From assembly GCA_017654935.2 (NCBI GenBank), contig CM065694.1, positions 4,657,215-4,721,214 on the forward strand: DNA of 64,000 bases, given 5' to 3'. The notes under the pieces were generated by a model. It did no database searches. It worked only from the letters and a program-made list of their open reading frames with translations, and was not told where the DNA came from. The translations under genes and the position numbers were made by a program. The stretch is from Phymorhynchus buccinoides. Taxonomy: Eukaryota; Mollusca; Gastropoda; Neogastropoda; Raphitomidae. Position 1 is the first letter of the stretch. Every line of letters begins with the position of its first letter. Shown piece by piece: positions 47,022 to 57,213 of the stretch.

Positions 47022-47230
47022 CAGACCTGTTTACACAAGTCTTGAGTAGTCTGGGTAGCTGAAATGAGTAGTTTTGGTGCAAAGTGAGTAGTTTTATTAA
47101 TTAAACCATCAGTTTTCACTGAAAAAGAGTAGTAATCAAGAATTAAAGAGCATTATTTTCAATTTTGAAGAGTAGTTGAGGTCCAAATTGAGTAGAATAC
47201 TACTCGAAAAGAGTAGAGTAAACAGGTCTG
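47022..47230. mobile_element. CAGACCTGTTT-family MITE with 6-bp target duplication
   Basis: The ends are CAGACCTGTTTAC and GTAAACAGGTCTG, flanked on both sides by ctaatg. The uninterrupted target sequence is visible in the neighbouring duplicate at about 46850, which confirms the borders. Confidence 0.85.
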
Positions 47231-47247
47231 CTAATGTTTTAACCTAC

Positions 47248-47460
47248 CTCCCCAGTGCGGTCTAGCTCGGGGAAAGGCTTGCAGGCGATGCCGAACAGCT
47301 TGGAGACGGAGTCCAGGGTCTTCCTCTTGGTGTCGTAGATCTGGTACCTCATCTGGAAGTCGTGCAGGCGTGACACGGCCTCTGCCGGCTGGATGCCCGG
47401 CACTGCAGGACCTTGGGCGTCAAAGGCGTTGCGGAACTGTATCACCTCCACCACGAAGGT
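47248..47460 (-). CDS. Dynein heavy chain exon (start of linker, DHC_N2), residues ~282-352
   Basis: The acceptor is tcccccag before ACCTTCGTGG; the donor is GGGGAG followed by gtaggtta. It is phase 0 with 71 codons. It carries the family signature GPAVPGIQPAEAVSRLHDF, then KLFGIACKPFPELDRTGE, where most heavy chains have a GE-LFGLP-YPEL-like motif. This is one of the strongest family matches in the window. Two older copies of its last third and donor lie downstream (46836-47021). Confidence 0.93.
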
Positions 47461-47543
47461 CTGGGGGAAAAATGGTACGTTAGTTTTCCTCTCTGTTGTC
47501 AGAATGAATCGTGTGCTCTTTGACCCCACGTTTCTTCAAGATC

Positions 47544-47717
47544 TACCATATTTTTCGGACTATAAGGCGATATTTTCCCCCCGCACTGAGACCCCTGCAC
47601 CTTACAATATGACTAATGAAATAGTAAGAAAACATAATAAGACAATCTGAAATCTGGGTCAATCTTTTGGGGTGCGCCTTTTACAAAGGTGCGCCTTATA
47701 GTCAAAAAAATACAGTA
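47544..47717. mobile_element. TACCGTA-family MITE
   Basis: The ends are TACCATATTTTTCGGACTAT and TTATAGTCAAAAAAATACAG plus TA. The interior has ttttccccccgcactgagac and gggtgcgccttttacaaagg. Confidence 0.78.
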
Positions 47718-48031
47718 CTTTTTTTCTTATTAACATTATATGTCATGTTTTCTACATTTCCCAGCTGTCTTACCTTGACTTAACATAGCTCTCGTTTCCA
47801 CGAACAGAACCACAAGGGCCATCAATGACAAAAAAGCGCAAAAATCTCTAAGTTTATGGGGAAAGGCAAAGAACAATTACATTTATGGAGGGTTTGGAAT
47901 CCCTTATCGGTTCTCTTTTTAATTATCAGGACAAGATAATGCATCAACAAGACCGCGTTAGAGTTTACCCAATAACACACCGCTCAACTCCAAAACTTCT
48001 TTCTCAATTTTTTTTTAGGAAACCCAGGAAT

Positions 48032-48510
48032 TACAGTGGAACCTCCCATATAAGATCTTCAAAACATCATCTAAAATGAGGTCTTATAAGGGAGGGGTCT
48101 TATAAGGAAGGCAATGGTCAACTTATGGCAATTATTTGACCGCCAGGGGGCAGTCAATCCACTAGGGGCTTATCACGCGATTTTCTTAGTTGGGCGTAGA
48201 GAGAGAGGGTGGGACTCCTCCCTCTCTCTCTCTCTTTCTTTATCCCCAACTAAGAATATAGTGAGGATTAGCCCCACTCGAGCGTTATGACACCTGGAGG
48301 GCAAAAGAGCCAGCTAAGTCGCTCATTGTAATCTTACAAAGAAGGGCAATGTCTCGGAAGTAGGTCTTAAAGACCCCCCACGTCACGCGTCACATTCCCT
48401 CTTATGCTAGGAAGGTTTCTTTGCATTTCTTACCAGCTATAAGAGGGAAAACACGTAAAAAACGTGATTTTGACACGTGACGTGATGGGTCTTTAAGTGG
48501 GAGTACTGTA
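48032..48510. mobile_element. Mariner-like element containing a nested MITE
   Basis: The left end is TACAGTGGAACCTCCCATAT; the right end is GTGGGAGTACTGTA. The CTTAAAGACCC MITE (48366-48496) is inserted close to the right end. The right border ends about 60 bp from the donor of the 48570 exon. Confidence 0.55.
48366..48496. mobile_element. CTTAAAGACCC-family MITE
   Basis: The ends are CTTAAAGACCCCCCACGTCA and TGACGTGATGGGTCTTTAAG. The interior has cttaccagctataagaggg, as in the 44580 copy. Confidence 0.75.
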
Positions 48511-48569
48511 TTCAGTACATGCATTGGGAGTCCTGTACCACTTAAACAACTATATCCAAACCGTCTTAC

Positions 48570-48726
48570 CTTGACCTGTTTGTCCAGCTCCTGTTCGAAG
48601 GCCCCACGCCGCTCCTTCAGCAGGACAACGCGCACCTGTTCCGCCAGATCCAACAGCTCTGTCCACTGCTCCCTGAGCTGGTCCACCAGCTCCACCTCCT
48701 CCCGGGGCAACCGCAGCTCAAACTCC
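48570..48726 (-). CDS. Dynein heavy chain exon (tail helical bundle), residues ~229-281
   Basis: The acceptor is ggtttcag before GGAGTTTG; the donor is GTCAAG followed by gtaagac. The product starts EFELRLPREEVELVDQLREQ and ends FEQELDKQVK. This helical segment with a tryptophan (EQWTELLDLA) leads into the GP-GI-P motif of the next exon, as expected for the family. The acceptor and the first exon bases are tandemly copied upstream (48727-49395). Confidence 0.88.
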
Positions 48727-49395
48727 CTGAAACCATCCATCAGAGGAGAGTCACACAGCTCCAGACTCCCTGATCCCATCCATCAGAGGAGAATCACACA
48801 GCTCCAGACCCCATCCATCAGAGGAGAATCACACAGCTCCAGACTCCCTGAAACCATCCATCAGAGGAGAATCACACAGCTCCAGACTCCCTGAAACCAT
48901 CCATCAGAGAATCACACAGCTCCAGACTCCCTGAAACCATACATCAGGAGAATCACACAGCTCCCGACTCTCTGACCCCATCCATCAGAGGAGAATCACA
49001 CAGCTCCAGACTCTCTGACCCCATCCATCAGAGGAGAATCACACAGCTCCAGACTCTCTGACCCCATCCATCAGAGGAGAATCACACAGCTCCAGACTCT
49101 CTGACCCCATCCATCAGAGGAGAATCACACAGCTCCAGACTCCCTGACCCCATCCATCAGAGGAGAATCACACAGCTCCAGACTCTCTGACCCCATCCAT
49201 CAGAGGAGAATCACACAGCTCCAGACTCTCTGACCCCATCCATCAGAGGAGAATTACACAGCTCCAGACTCTCTGACCCCATCCATCAGAGGAGAATCAC
49301 ACAGCTCCAGACTCTCTGACCCCATCCATCAGAGGAGAATCACACAGCTCAAACTCCCTGACCCCATCCATCAGAGGAGAATTACACAGCTCCAG
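48727..49395 (-). repeat. Acceptor-side junction array of the 48570-48726 exon
   Basis: About 15 copies of a ~43-bp unit. On the gene strand each reads CTGGAGCTGTGTGATTCTCC, then TCTGATGGATGG, then a pyrimidine-poor ggtcag or ggtttcag and GGAGT. Near the exon the units keep cag/GGAGT; farther away the cag/GAGAGT form dominates. The array therefore multiplies the acceptor dinucleotide with the first exon bases. A SINE in reverse orientation follows at 49445. Confidence 0.82.
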
Positions 49396-49444
49396 CAGCT
49401 CCTGAGGAAATCCATTTGGATGAGGCTCACACAAGGCTTAAGCA

Positions 49445-49745
49445 AAAAACAAATCATGACACTTTCTTCCTTCCCCCACCTTCTGGAAGTTCTGTGCTTG
49501 TAACTTCTAATTTGCCACTCTCTTTGACTCTGCCTTTTCACTTTGCTCTCTGTCATCTGCTATCTTTCTGACTTATTGGCCCATTCTCCTGCTTTTTTCC
49601 AAAAATAATCTTGCAAATAATTTTTCTCCTTTGAGCTCCTCTGAAATCGGAATGTGTCAGCTGTACGCAGCAGGGAGACCAATGAAAACTGAAAGACGGA
49701 CACATACGTACCTTACCCAGTATGGGAACGCAGAAGAAGAAGAAT
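49445..49745 (-). mobile_element. SINE copy, head type A, reversed
   Basis: The reverse complement of the common body (ctctttgactctgccttttc) precedes the type A head (ctgacacattccgatttcag on the minus strand). It ends with gggaacgcagaagaagaag on the plus strand. It abuts the acceptor-side array of the 48570 exon. Confidence 0.7.
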
Positions 49746-49990
49746 GTCCACGATTGGATTCTGCTGATGTAAAGCACCAAGACCACATGTACTTGTCTTC
49801 TGAAGCATGCAAATGTGAAACCCTAACCAAACGTTACAGAAAAAGAGCCAACATTTTTGAGTAACTGAGGGTAGTGTTTCCAATGTTCCTGAGCTGGCTG
49901 AAGAACATGTCTTAGTGGGCAGATAAGACACTGTCAGTACCGGTCGCCATGTCACATTATAGTTTCTGAGAGTCAAAGAAAGAAAGAGAT
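49746..49990. other. Short unique segment
   Basis: No recognised feature between the reversed SINE and the GA tract. Confidence 0.5.
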
Positions 49991-49991
49991 G

Positions 49992-50178
<187 letters not shown>

Positions 50179-50179
50179 G

Positions 50180-51445
50180 CCTACCTCAGTTTGGAGTACA
50201 GAGACAGGAGAGAGTCTTGTTCTCCATATCACTATAGTCCAGCCCACCTGAGAGTACAGATAGGGAGGTAGAGTCAGTCTTGTTCTCCATGTCACTATAG
50301 TCCAGCCTACCTCAGTTTGGAGTACATGGTCTCTATGGACAGGTAGACGTCGTCAGTCTTGTTCTCCACGTCACTATAGTCCAGCCTACCTCAGTTTGGA
50401 GTACACATAGGGAGGTAGACGTCGTCAGTCTTGTTCTCCATGTCACTATAGTCCAGCCTACCTCAGTTTGGAGTACATGGTCTCTATGGACAGGTAGACG
50501 TCGTCAGTCTTGTTCTCCACGTCACTATAGTCCAGCCTACCTCAGTTTGGAGTACATGGTCTCTATGGACAGGTAGACGTCGTCAGTCTTGTTCTCCATA
50601 TCACTATAGTCCAGCCCACCTGGAGTACAGTTTGTAGAGTACATGGTCCAGCCTACCTCATGGAGGGTCTCTATGGACAGGTAGACGTCGTCAGTCTTGT
50701 TCTCCATATCACTATAGTCCAGCCCACCTGAGTTTGGAGTACATGGTCTCCATAGGGAGGTAGACGTCGTCAGTCTTGTTCTCCATATCACTATAGTCCA
50801 GCCTACCTGAGTTTGGAGTACATGGTCTCTATAGGGAGGTAGACATCGTCGATCACTATAGTTCAGCCTACCTGAGTTTGGAGTACATGGTCTCATTGGG
50901 AGGTAGACGTCGTTGATCTTGTTCTCCATATCACTATAGTCCAGCCTACCTGAGTTTGGTGTACATGGTCTCTACAGGCACGTGGATAGTCGTCAATCTT
51001 GTTCTCCATATCACACTATAGTTCAAATCTTGTTCTCCTACTATAGTTCAGCCTACCTCAGTTTGGAGTACATATAGGGAGGTAGACGTCGTCAGTCTTG
51101 TTCTCCATGTCACTATAGTTCAGCCTACCTCAGTTTGGAGTACATGGTCTCTTTAGGGAGGTAAACGTCGTCGCTCTTGTTCTCCATATCACTATAGTTC
51201 AACCTACCTCAGTTTGGAGTACATGGTCTCTATAGGGAGGTAGACGTCGTCAATCTTGTTCTCCATGTCCCTATAGTTCAGCCTACCTCAGTTTGGAGTA
51301 CATGGTCTCATAGGGAGGTAGACGTCATCAATCTTGTTCTCCATGTCACTATAGTTCAACCTACCTCAGTTTGGAGTACATGGTCTCTCTATGGAGGTAG
51401 ACGTCGTCGATCTTGTTCTCCATATCACAGTATAGTCCAACCTAC
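50180..51445 (-). repeat. Donor-side junction array of the 51446-51621 exon
   Basis: About 17 copies of a ~68-82-bp unit, with some copies truncated. On the gene strand each has the exon end (DMENKIDDVYLPIETMYSKLR in translation), the donor ACTGAG/gtaggctgg, and about 17 nt of intron (ctatagtgatatg) that runs back into the exon segment. Phase variants (CTCAGTTTGG versus CTGAGTTTGG) and truncated units show repeated expansion and contraction. Confidence 0.9.
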
Positions 51446-51621
51446 CTCAGTTTGGAGTACATGGTCTCTATGGGGAGGTAGACGTCGTCGATCTTGTTCT
51501 CCATGTCCCTGAGCTCCTCCAGCAGGTGCAGGGCGCTGTTCAGCTGGTCCAGGGTCTGCACGTGCTGCTCCAGCCGGCCCCGCACGTTGCTGCGGTACGC
51601 CACAGCACCGTCCAGCTTTTT
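51446..51621 (-). CDS. Dynein heavy chain exon (tail helical bundle), residues ~171-229
   Basis: The acceptor is ccctcag before AAAAAGCTGG; the donor is AAACTGAG followed by gtaggttg. The product starts KKLDGAVAYRSNVRG and ends LPIETMYSKLR with two bases carried over. It is strongly helical, with the E-LRDMENKID pattern typical of the family. A MITE (51635-51841) sits only 13 bp upstream of the exon edge, inside the region that should hold the polypyrimidine tract and branch point. The 3' end and donor are repeated about 17 times downstream. Confidence 0.88.
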
Positions 51622-51634
51622 CTGAGGGAAAAAG

Positions 51635-51841
51635 CAGACCCGTTTACCCCCTACACAAGTCTTGAGTAGTCTGGATAGCTGAAATGAGTAGTTTTGGTGC
51701 AAAATGTGTAGTCCTATTCATTAAACCATCAAACAATGTTCACTGAAAAGGAGTAATTAGAGCATTATTTTCAATTTTGAAGAGTAGTAGAGGTCCAAAT
51801 TGAGTAGAATACTACTCGAAAAGAGTAGAGTAAACAGATCT
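51635..51841. mobile_element. CAGACCTGTTT-family MITE inside a splice acceptor region
   Basis: The ends are CAGACCCGTTTACC and GTAAACAGATCT, with flanking aaaaag on both sides as a plausible target duplication. It begins 13 bp from the 5' edge of the 51446-51621 exon. Confidence 0.8.
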
Positions 51842-52869
51842 AAAAAAGTGGGTTTTTTTCCGTTTTAACACATTTTTATTCCTTCCTCTTTCCTCCTTCC
51901 AGTTCCTTCATTCACACACCCATTCATCCATCAACATTTTTTTTATAACACAAAGGAACCAATGTTAACACAGCAAAGCATTAGCCAATAATGGAGTAGA
52001 TCATTTCAATTATACCTTTTACAAGAGAGAAGGGTTTTAATTTTTTTTTTTTTTACAAACAAAACAACACCACCAAAACTTAACAGAATACTTGTAGACA
52101 AGCACACATCAGACACAGAAATGCCAACAATCTCATCGATGCCCTGGAGACCAAACGGACCATCGCCAGACAGCCCACCGCCCACCATCAAACTCTCTGC
52201 AAAAACCTGCAATATTGGCTAATACTTTTCACCACATTAGGGGCCGATCAGCGGAACCTGGCTGGCTGGGCCAGGCTTTCTGTCTTCTTCTTCTACTTTT
52301 TCTACTTCTTCTTCTTCTTTCAACTTTGTTGTATCATTTACGCGTTGGACTGTAGAGGGGAAGTATTGTTTTTATTTTGATCTTGATGTTTTTTTGCTCC
52401 TTCTGTTGCCTGCTTTTTGCTCCTTTTGCTATATTTGCTGTTTGCTGTTTAATTGTTTGTCTGTGTTGATAAAGGCGCATTCGCCGAAATATCCAGTAGT
52501 TTTGTTTTGTCTCTTGTGAATAAAATAACGTCACTTTGCACTTGTCGTGTAGGTGGTTTTTTTGTGTGTATTCTTCTTCTACTGTCAACTTTCTTCTTCT
52601 CAGTAGTACCTCAGTGCGCATTTCCGTAGATTCCCCTAAAGTAACAGCGACAGAATAGTCGAAAGTGACTGTGGTCGCTTTATGGAAAGGAAAAACACTG
52701 ACGACCTGCCCCCACAAAAGACTGATGAAACATAGTGTTATTTTTGACGCATGAATAAAAGCGTCTGTGAGGCTCAAACATCCCATCTGATTGATGCACA
52801 CCACGTCAATAAATAGCAAAATGTTCACCTGATGCACAGCTTGAAAAAAAAAGTTATAAAAAGAGACCC
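51842..52869. other. Intron segment, nothing certain
   Basis: A CT-rich stretch (cttcttcttctactttttct) lies at 52280-52320. A minus-strand frame of 217 codons covers 52334-52987 but lacks any family motif and runs into a MITE. Confidence 0.5.
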
Positions 52870-53101
52870 TTAACCTCGTGACTGCCACCAGCATATCACG
52901 CACTGACCTCATGACATCACTGATGTCATCAAATGAAGAGGAATAACCCTGATAATGATATGCTGGCTTTTGCTCTAACACAGTCAAGAGAGTTATATCC
53001 CCAGACCATTTTTGCCAGATTGGCTCTATCAGTTGTCTTTTTCATGGCAACATTTGCCCAATCATTTTTTCTTCAATTTGTTCTGGCAGTCAAGGGGTTA
53101 A
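52870..53101. mobile_element. TTAA-flanked piggyBac-like MITE
   Basis: The ends are TTAACCTCGTGACTGCCACC and CTGGCAGTCAAGGGGTTAA. It shares gatgatgtcatc-type motifs with the 2182 copy. The flank ataaaaagagaccc is identical to that of the 53677 copy, so a local duplication of one end is likely. Confidence 0.78.
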
Positions 53102-53178
53102 AATATCCAGAGAGCTCCAAACAATGCAGAGATATATTTGGCGAGGGCTTTGGGGGGGGGCTGTGGGCTGTCTCTCAC

Positions 53179-53310
53179 CTTGGCCTCTTCATGGAGCACG
53201 GAGGCGAAGGTGGTCTTCCAGGCCATGGAGAATCCATGCAGGGCGTCCTTGATGGGGTCAGAGTGAAGACACACTGGGCCCACGGGTAACTGGCTGGGGA
53301 TGCCCAGCAC
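53179..53310 (-). CDS. Dynein heavy chain exon (tail), residues ~127-170
   Basis: The acceptor is attttcag before GTGCTGGG; the donor is GCCAAG followed by gtgagaga. It is phase 0 on both sides, 44 codons. The product runs VLGIPSQLPVGPV, then HSDPIKDALHGFSMAWKT, and ends HEEAK. The pattern I-P-hydrophobic-GP followed by K-AL and a trp-lys helix is the usual tail segment of dynein heavy chains. No junction-derived array was seen here, but a TTAA-flanked MITE abuts it at 52870-53101. Confidence 0.85.
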
Positions 53311-53354
53311 CTGAAAATGACCAGTGTAACAGTCGGTGTCGATAAGTGCGTGTG

Positions 53355-53420
53355 TCAAGTCAAGTCAAGTCAAAATTATCTTTACTGACGATAAAAGAAT
53401 AAGCTTGATAAAGCTTTTGT
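53355..53420. mobile_element. LINE tail fragment (CAAGT repeats)
   Basis: The segment gtcaagtcaagtcaagtcaa followed by aattatctttactgac looks like the reversed tail of a retroposon. The matching forward form (aaaatcttgacttgacttga) ends at about 54907. Confidence 0.4.
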
Positions 53421-53872
53421 ACATCCTGTGCGTGTGTGTATGTGTGAGTTGCTTTGTATATGCGTTGTTGCCAAGCACTGAAAATTACTTATTTATTTAA
53501 GAAAATGTATATAGCGCTTCACCTTTAAGCTCTAAATAACTGCACTAAAACGATTCATATTAAAAACAACCCCTTACATACATCCACACCTCCCCCCCCC
53601 CCCCCCCCCCCCCCACTATCCTTACACACACACACAGCTTTTTTACAAGGGTTAACAAAATTATAAAAAGAGACCCTTAACCCTGTGACTGCCACCAGCG
53701 TATCACGTACTAACCTCATGACATCACTGATGTCAGTGTGTTGCTAGGAGATAAGTAGTGTATGACATCATTGATGATGTCATAGTTCTAGGATGATGGT
53801 TTTTGGTTTAGATCAGCCAGGAAAGATATATCTCTACACCATTTTCTCAGATTGAGTCTAACAAGATTTGTT

Positions 53873-54359
53873 TTAACCCTTTCACCGCCAGCCATTTTTC
53901 AGCCAAAAAATTCCATTAAACTTAGCTGGGTAGAGAAAAACATTTTATCTGTAATATTAGGAATTCTGAACTGTGACATGTATAACACTAGGCCTATCCT
54001 TACCTCCCAAACATAAGAAATAGGGTCTTTGGATAACAGACCTGGATTTGATGCCTTCTAGTGACATGGGTATTAACCCTTTCACCGCCGATGTCGCATT
54101 TTAGCACCATAATGATTTACACCCATGTCATAAAAAGCCTTGAAATTTGGGTCTGTTATCCAACGATCTTGTGTTCTTGATTTTAAGAGGTAAGGATAGG
54201 CCTTATTTTAAACATATCACTGAGGAATCCCCAATATTGCAGACGAAATTTTTTCTCTAATCCATAGTTTAATGAAACATTCTGGCTAAAAAATGTCTGG
54301 CGGCGAAAGGGTTAAACCATTGCGGTGCATAAATGCGACATTGGCGGCGAAAGGATTAA
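53873..54359. mobile_element. Middle TTAA MITE of the nest
   Basis: The ends are TTAACCCTTTCACCGCCAGC and TTGGCGGCGAAAGGATTAA. The interior is interrupted exactly at a TTAA (gggtaTTAA...TTAAaccatt). Confidence 0.82.
54073..54315. mobile_element. Innermost TTAA MITE of the nest
   Basis: The ends are TTAACCCTTTCACCGCCGAT and TCTGGCGGCGAAAGGGTTAA. It has the same subfamily sequence as the element it inserted into, in the opposite orientation. Confidence 0.82.
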
Positions 54360-54428
54360 ACTTTATGATAAGAAAATCGATAATTTCTCAGTTTTCCTGT
54401 GGCAGTGCAGGGGTTAAACTGTGCTGAC

Positions 54429-54589
54429 CTTCTTTTCGATGTAGAGGTAGTGCTCCACTTCTCTCTTGATGGCCAGGGCCCCAGGGTCCGCCACGATGAA
54501 CTCGTTGAAGTTGCCGTGCATGTCGTCCTTCCACAGGAAGTTGTAGTAGCTGAAGTGGAACAGGTGACGATTCACGTACCCGTTCAACT
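54429..54589 (-). CDS. Dynein heavy chain exon (tail), residues ~73-126
   Basis: The acceptor is gccctcag before AGTTGAAC; the donor is AAGAAG followed by gtcagcac. The product contains YYNFLWKDDMHGNFNEF and ends in VEHYLYIEKK. The phe-leu-trp-lys-asp motif is typical of the dynein tail just ahead of a helical bundle. The exon lies immediately beside a triple-nested MITE (53677-54417), which ends 12 bp from the donor-side exon edge. Confidence 0.88.
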
Positions 54590-55328
54590 CTGAGGGCATA
54601 AGATAGGTCATTTTATCCATTTTGATATGTGGAACACTATGTTGATATAGTATTGCTATTTCATATGATTTCTGTTTGTTGCTGTAAAAATGCATATGCT
54701 CCTTTTCTTTCTGTAAAAATTTATATGCTTCTTTTCTCTCTATATTTTTTTCTTCTTTCTATGTCCTTAACCAGTATAGTTTATGTTTTGTGCGTGTATG
54801 TTTGGTTTATGCTTCTGTTTATAGATGGCTTGATGGAAAAAAAAGCATGTATGTCTGCTTATTCAATGTCCATCTTTAAATAAAATCTTGACTTGACTTG
54901 ACTTGACTACAGTCAGGGCTCCCAGGGACCAACCTTTGGGGGTCTATGAAGTAATAAAATTCTACAGGACCCTCTAAAAGAATGTGCAAGGGGTCCCAGG
55001 GATGCACAAGAAAAATTCTTTTCAGCTTCCGCAATGCCACTGGGACCCTCTATCCATCCTCTAGGACCCTCTATACTGTAAGTGAAGGGGTCCCTGGGAC
55101 CCCTTGTTTTGCGGGTCGATAAACAGTCAAAACAAAAAAACCGGTAAAAACAAAAAAAAATTGGATAATTCACAATAACATTTTGGTCCTGTTTGAATCC
55201 TCCTGGCAAAACTTTTTTTTTACCTCAAAATATCGGCCATCTCATTTCAATATCTCATAATAAAATTTCAATTTTGACTTACAAGCCTTCCACTGTTTTA
55301 ATAAACAATGTATCTTTCATTTCATATT

Positions 55329-55501
55329 TACCATATTTTAAAAACTAAGAGGTGATTCTTTCCCCCTGACCAAGCACCTTATATTTATAATGTGACTAAC
55401 AACTTACAAAAGTATCTATTCATAATGAAATCAGATTTGTTGTTCAAATGTAAGGTAGTGCCTTATAATGCTAAACACTGAAAAATGTGTAAAATACAGT
55501 A
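55329..55501. mobile_element. TACCGTA-family MITE, diverged
   Basis: The ends are TACCATATTTTAAAAACTAA and TGTGTAAAATACAGTA. The interior has ctttccccctgaccaagc and ataatgtgactaacaa, as in 41795-41974 and 47544. Confidence 0.6.
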
Positions 55502-56123
55502 GCTTTTGCTATAAAAGTATTTATGTTACATGTTGTTGCATTTTTTTTACTTGCATTGATAGCAATGATGAATGTGATACCAAAAACAACGCAAAAATAA
55601 TAGCAATATAATAGCAACAACTTTCTATGACTATTATTATCGTTGTTATTTCTTTTGATCCCACCCCACCCTTCCCTTGTGCTTTAATAGATTTTGGACC
55701 ATGCTTCTAAAATAACAAAATGAGTTTTAACTCATTCCGCCCTGCGTCAGACAATTTGTCGGGCGCCCTAGTGCAGCTACCAGCGCGTGCGCCCGACAAA
55801 TTGTCGGGCAGAGACCTCCCTTTACTTTCCTTATCAATCTAGAAACTGAGCTGCCCACAAAATGTTAGGGAACACTTTCAAAATACACACGTTCTTATTA
55901 TTTGCTTGTAGCTTCCAAACTCCTCGCGTCTGGAACTTAAAACTTGGCAGTTACATACACAAGAGACATGGCCTTACCGAGAAAGCAAAAATGCTTCGCG
56001 ATCGCCATTGGTTTCTATGGTAACGTGAGTTTACAAACGCTTCAAAATCCAGGGTTGTGTTGAAAGTGCCAACATTGGTTGAAATTAGCACAAAGTTGAT
56101 GCCAAAATTAAAATAAGAGATTG
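55502..56123. other. Intron segment with one strong hairpin
   Basis: A short inverted repeat at 55750-55805 (gacaatttgtcgggcgc and gcgcccgacaaattgtc) can form a stable hairpin. Otherwise AT-rich unique DNA. Confidence 0.6.
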
Positions 56124-56759
56124 TTACCTTCAATGACAGAGGACAGCTGGTTCCTGAACGTTGATGTCCCCAAACACCTTGATGAAGAAAGAGACTGTTA
56201 CCTTCAATGACAGAGGAGAGCTGGTTCCTGAACGTTGATGTCCCCAGACACCTTGATGAAGAACGAGACTGTTACCTTCAATGACAGAGGAGAGCTGGGC
56301 CTGCAGTTCCTGGACGTTGATGTCCCCAAACACCTTGATGAAGAAAGAGACTGTTACCTTCAATGACAGAGGACAGCTGGTTCCTGAACGTTGATGTCCC
56401 CAGACACCTTGATGAAGAACGAGACTGTTACCTTCAATGACAGAGGAGAGCTGGGCCTGCAGTTCCTGGACGTTGATGTCCCCAGACACCTTGATGAAGA
56501 AAGAGACTGTTACCTTCAATGACAGAGGAGAGCTGAGCCTGCAGTTCCTGGACGTTGATGTCCCCAGACACCTTGATGAAGAACGAGACTGTTACCTTCA
56601 ATGACAGAGGAGAGCTGGGCCTGCAGTTCCTGAACGTTGATGTCCCCAAACACCTTGATGAAGAAAGAGACTGTTACCTTCAATGACAGAGGAGAGCTGG
56701 GCCTGCAGTTCCTGAACGTTGATGTCCCCAGACACCTTGATGAAGAAAGAGACTGTTAC
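56124..56759 (-). repeat. Donor-side junction array of the 56760-56864 exon
   Basis: Eight further donors at spacings of 74 or 82 bp. On the gene strand each unit has the exon segment FFIKVSGDINVQELQAQLSS in translation, ending GTCATTGAAG, the donor gtaacagtctc, and then re-enters exon-like sequence at TTCTTCATCAAGG. The 74-bp units lack eight bases (GGCCTGCA on the plus strand). Because 74 and 82 are not multiples of three, most distal donors would shift the frame. Confidence 0.92.
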
Positions 56760-56864
56760 CTTCAATGACAGAGGAGAGCTGAGCCTGCAGTTCCTGGACG
56801 TTGATGTCCCCAGACACCTTGATGAAGAACGACTCCTCTCCCTCCCTGGTCAGCCACACGATCT
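56760..56864 (-). CDS. Dynein heavy chain exon (tail), residues ~38-73
   Basis: The acceptor is tttcag before AGATCGTG; the donor is TTGAAG followed by gtaacag. Its product begins EIVWLTREGEESFF and ends QAQLSSVIEG. It joins in phase to the exons at 62171 and 54429. The 3' part of the exon with its donor is repeated downstream (56124-56759), so the donor used here is the first of nine near-identical ones. Most units are not multiples of three, so use of a distal donor would usually shift the frame. Confidence 0.82.
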
Positions 56865-56919
56865 CTGAAACAGATGAAGGAATGTGTGCATCCAAATAGC
56901 AGCAAATGTAAAATAAAGC

Positions 56920-57213
56920 CTCCTCTGCACCCTTCCATTCATTTTAGGCTGTTCCGTCGACCGCTGTCGCATTCTCAGATTACCACTGACACCAAACTGA
57001 CCCTAAACCGCTGTCGCATTCCCTTAGGGTTAGGGTTAGAAATAGGGTTAGGGATAGGCTTATGGTCAGCTTAGTGTCAAATACACACACACACACAAAA
57101 GTTGATGGTACGTTATGATCATATGCACGTAAATTCAGAACACAGTAATCTGAGAATGCGACAGCGGTCGACGGAACAGCCTGAAATGAATGGAAGGGGG
57201 CAGAGGAGGGGGC
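56920..57213. mobile_element. Foldback element with ~62-bp inverted repeats
   Basis: The arms are cctcctctgcacccttccat through ctgtcgcattctcagatta, and the complement at 57146-57213. The inner half of the arm is identical over about 32 bp. The middle contains aaccgctgtcgcattccc (a partial third copy), ttagggttagggttag and a CA run. Confidence 0.8.

Larger units (their letters stand above)
53677..54417. mobile_element. Outer TTAA MITE of a three-level nest
   Basis: The left end is TTAACCCTGTGACTGCCACC; the right end is GTGGCAGTGCAGGGGTTAA. Within it lies a second member (53873-54359), and within that a third (54073-54315). The two outer halves join to a sequence like the 41551 copy. Confidence 0.82.

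Noticed and set aside
52334..52987. 217-codon minus-strand ORF
   Set aside because: No recognisable motif, overlaps a TTAA MITE and does not fit the phase of neighbouring dynein exons.
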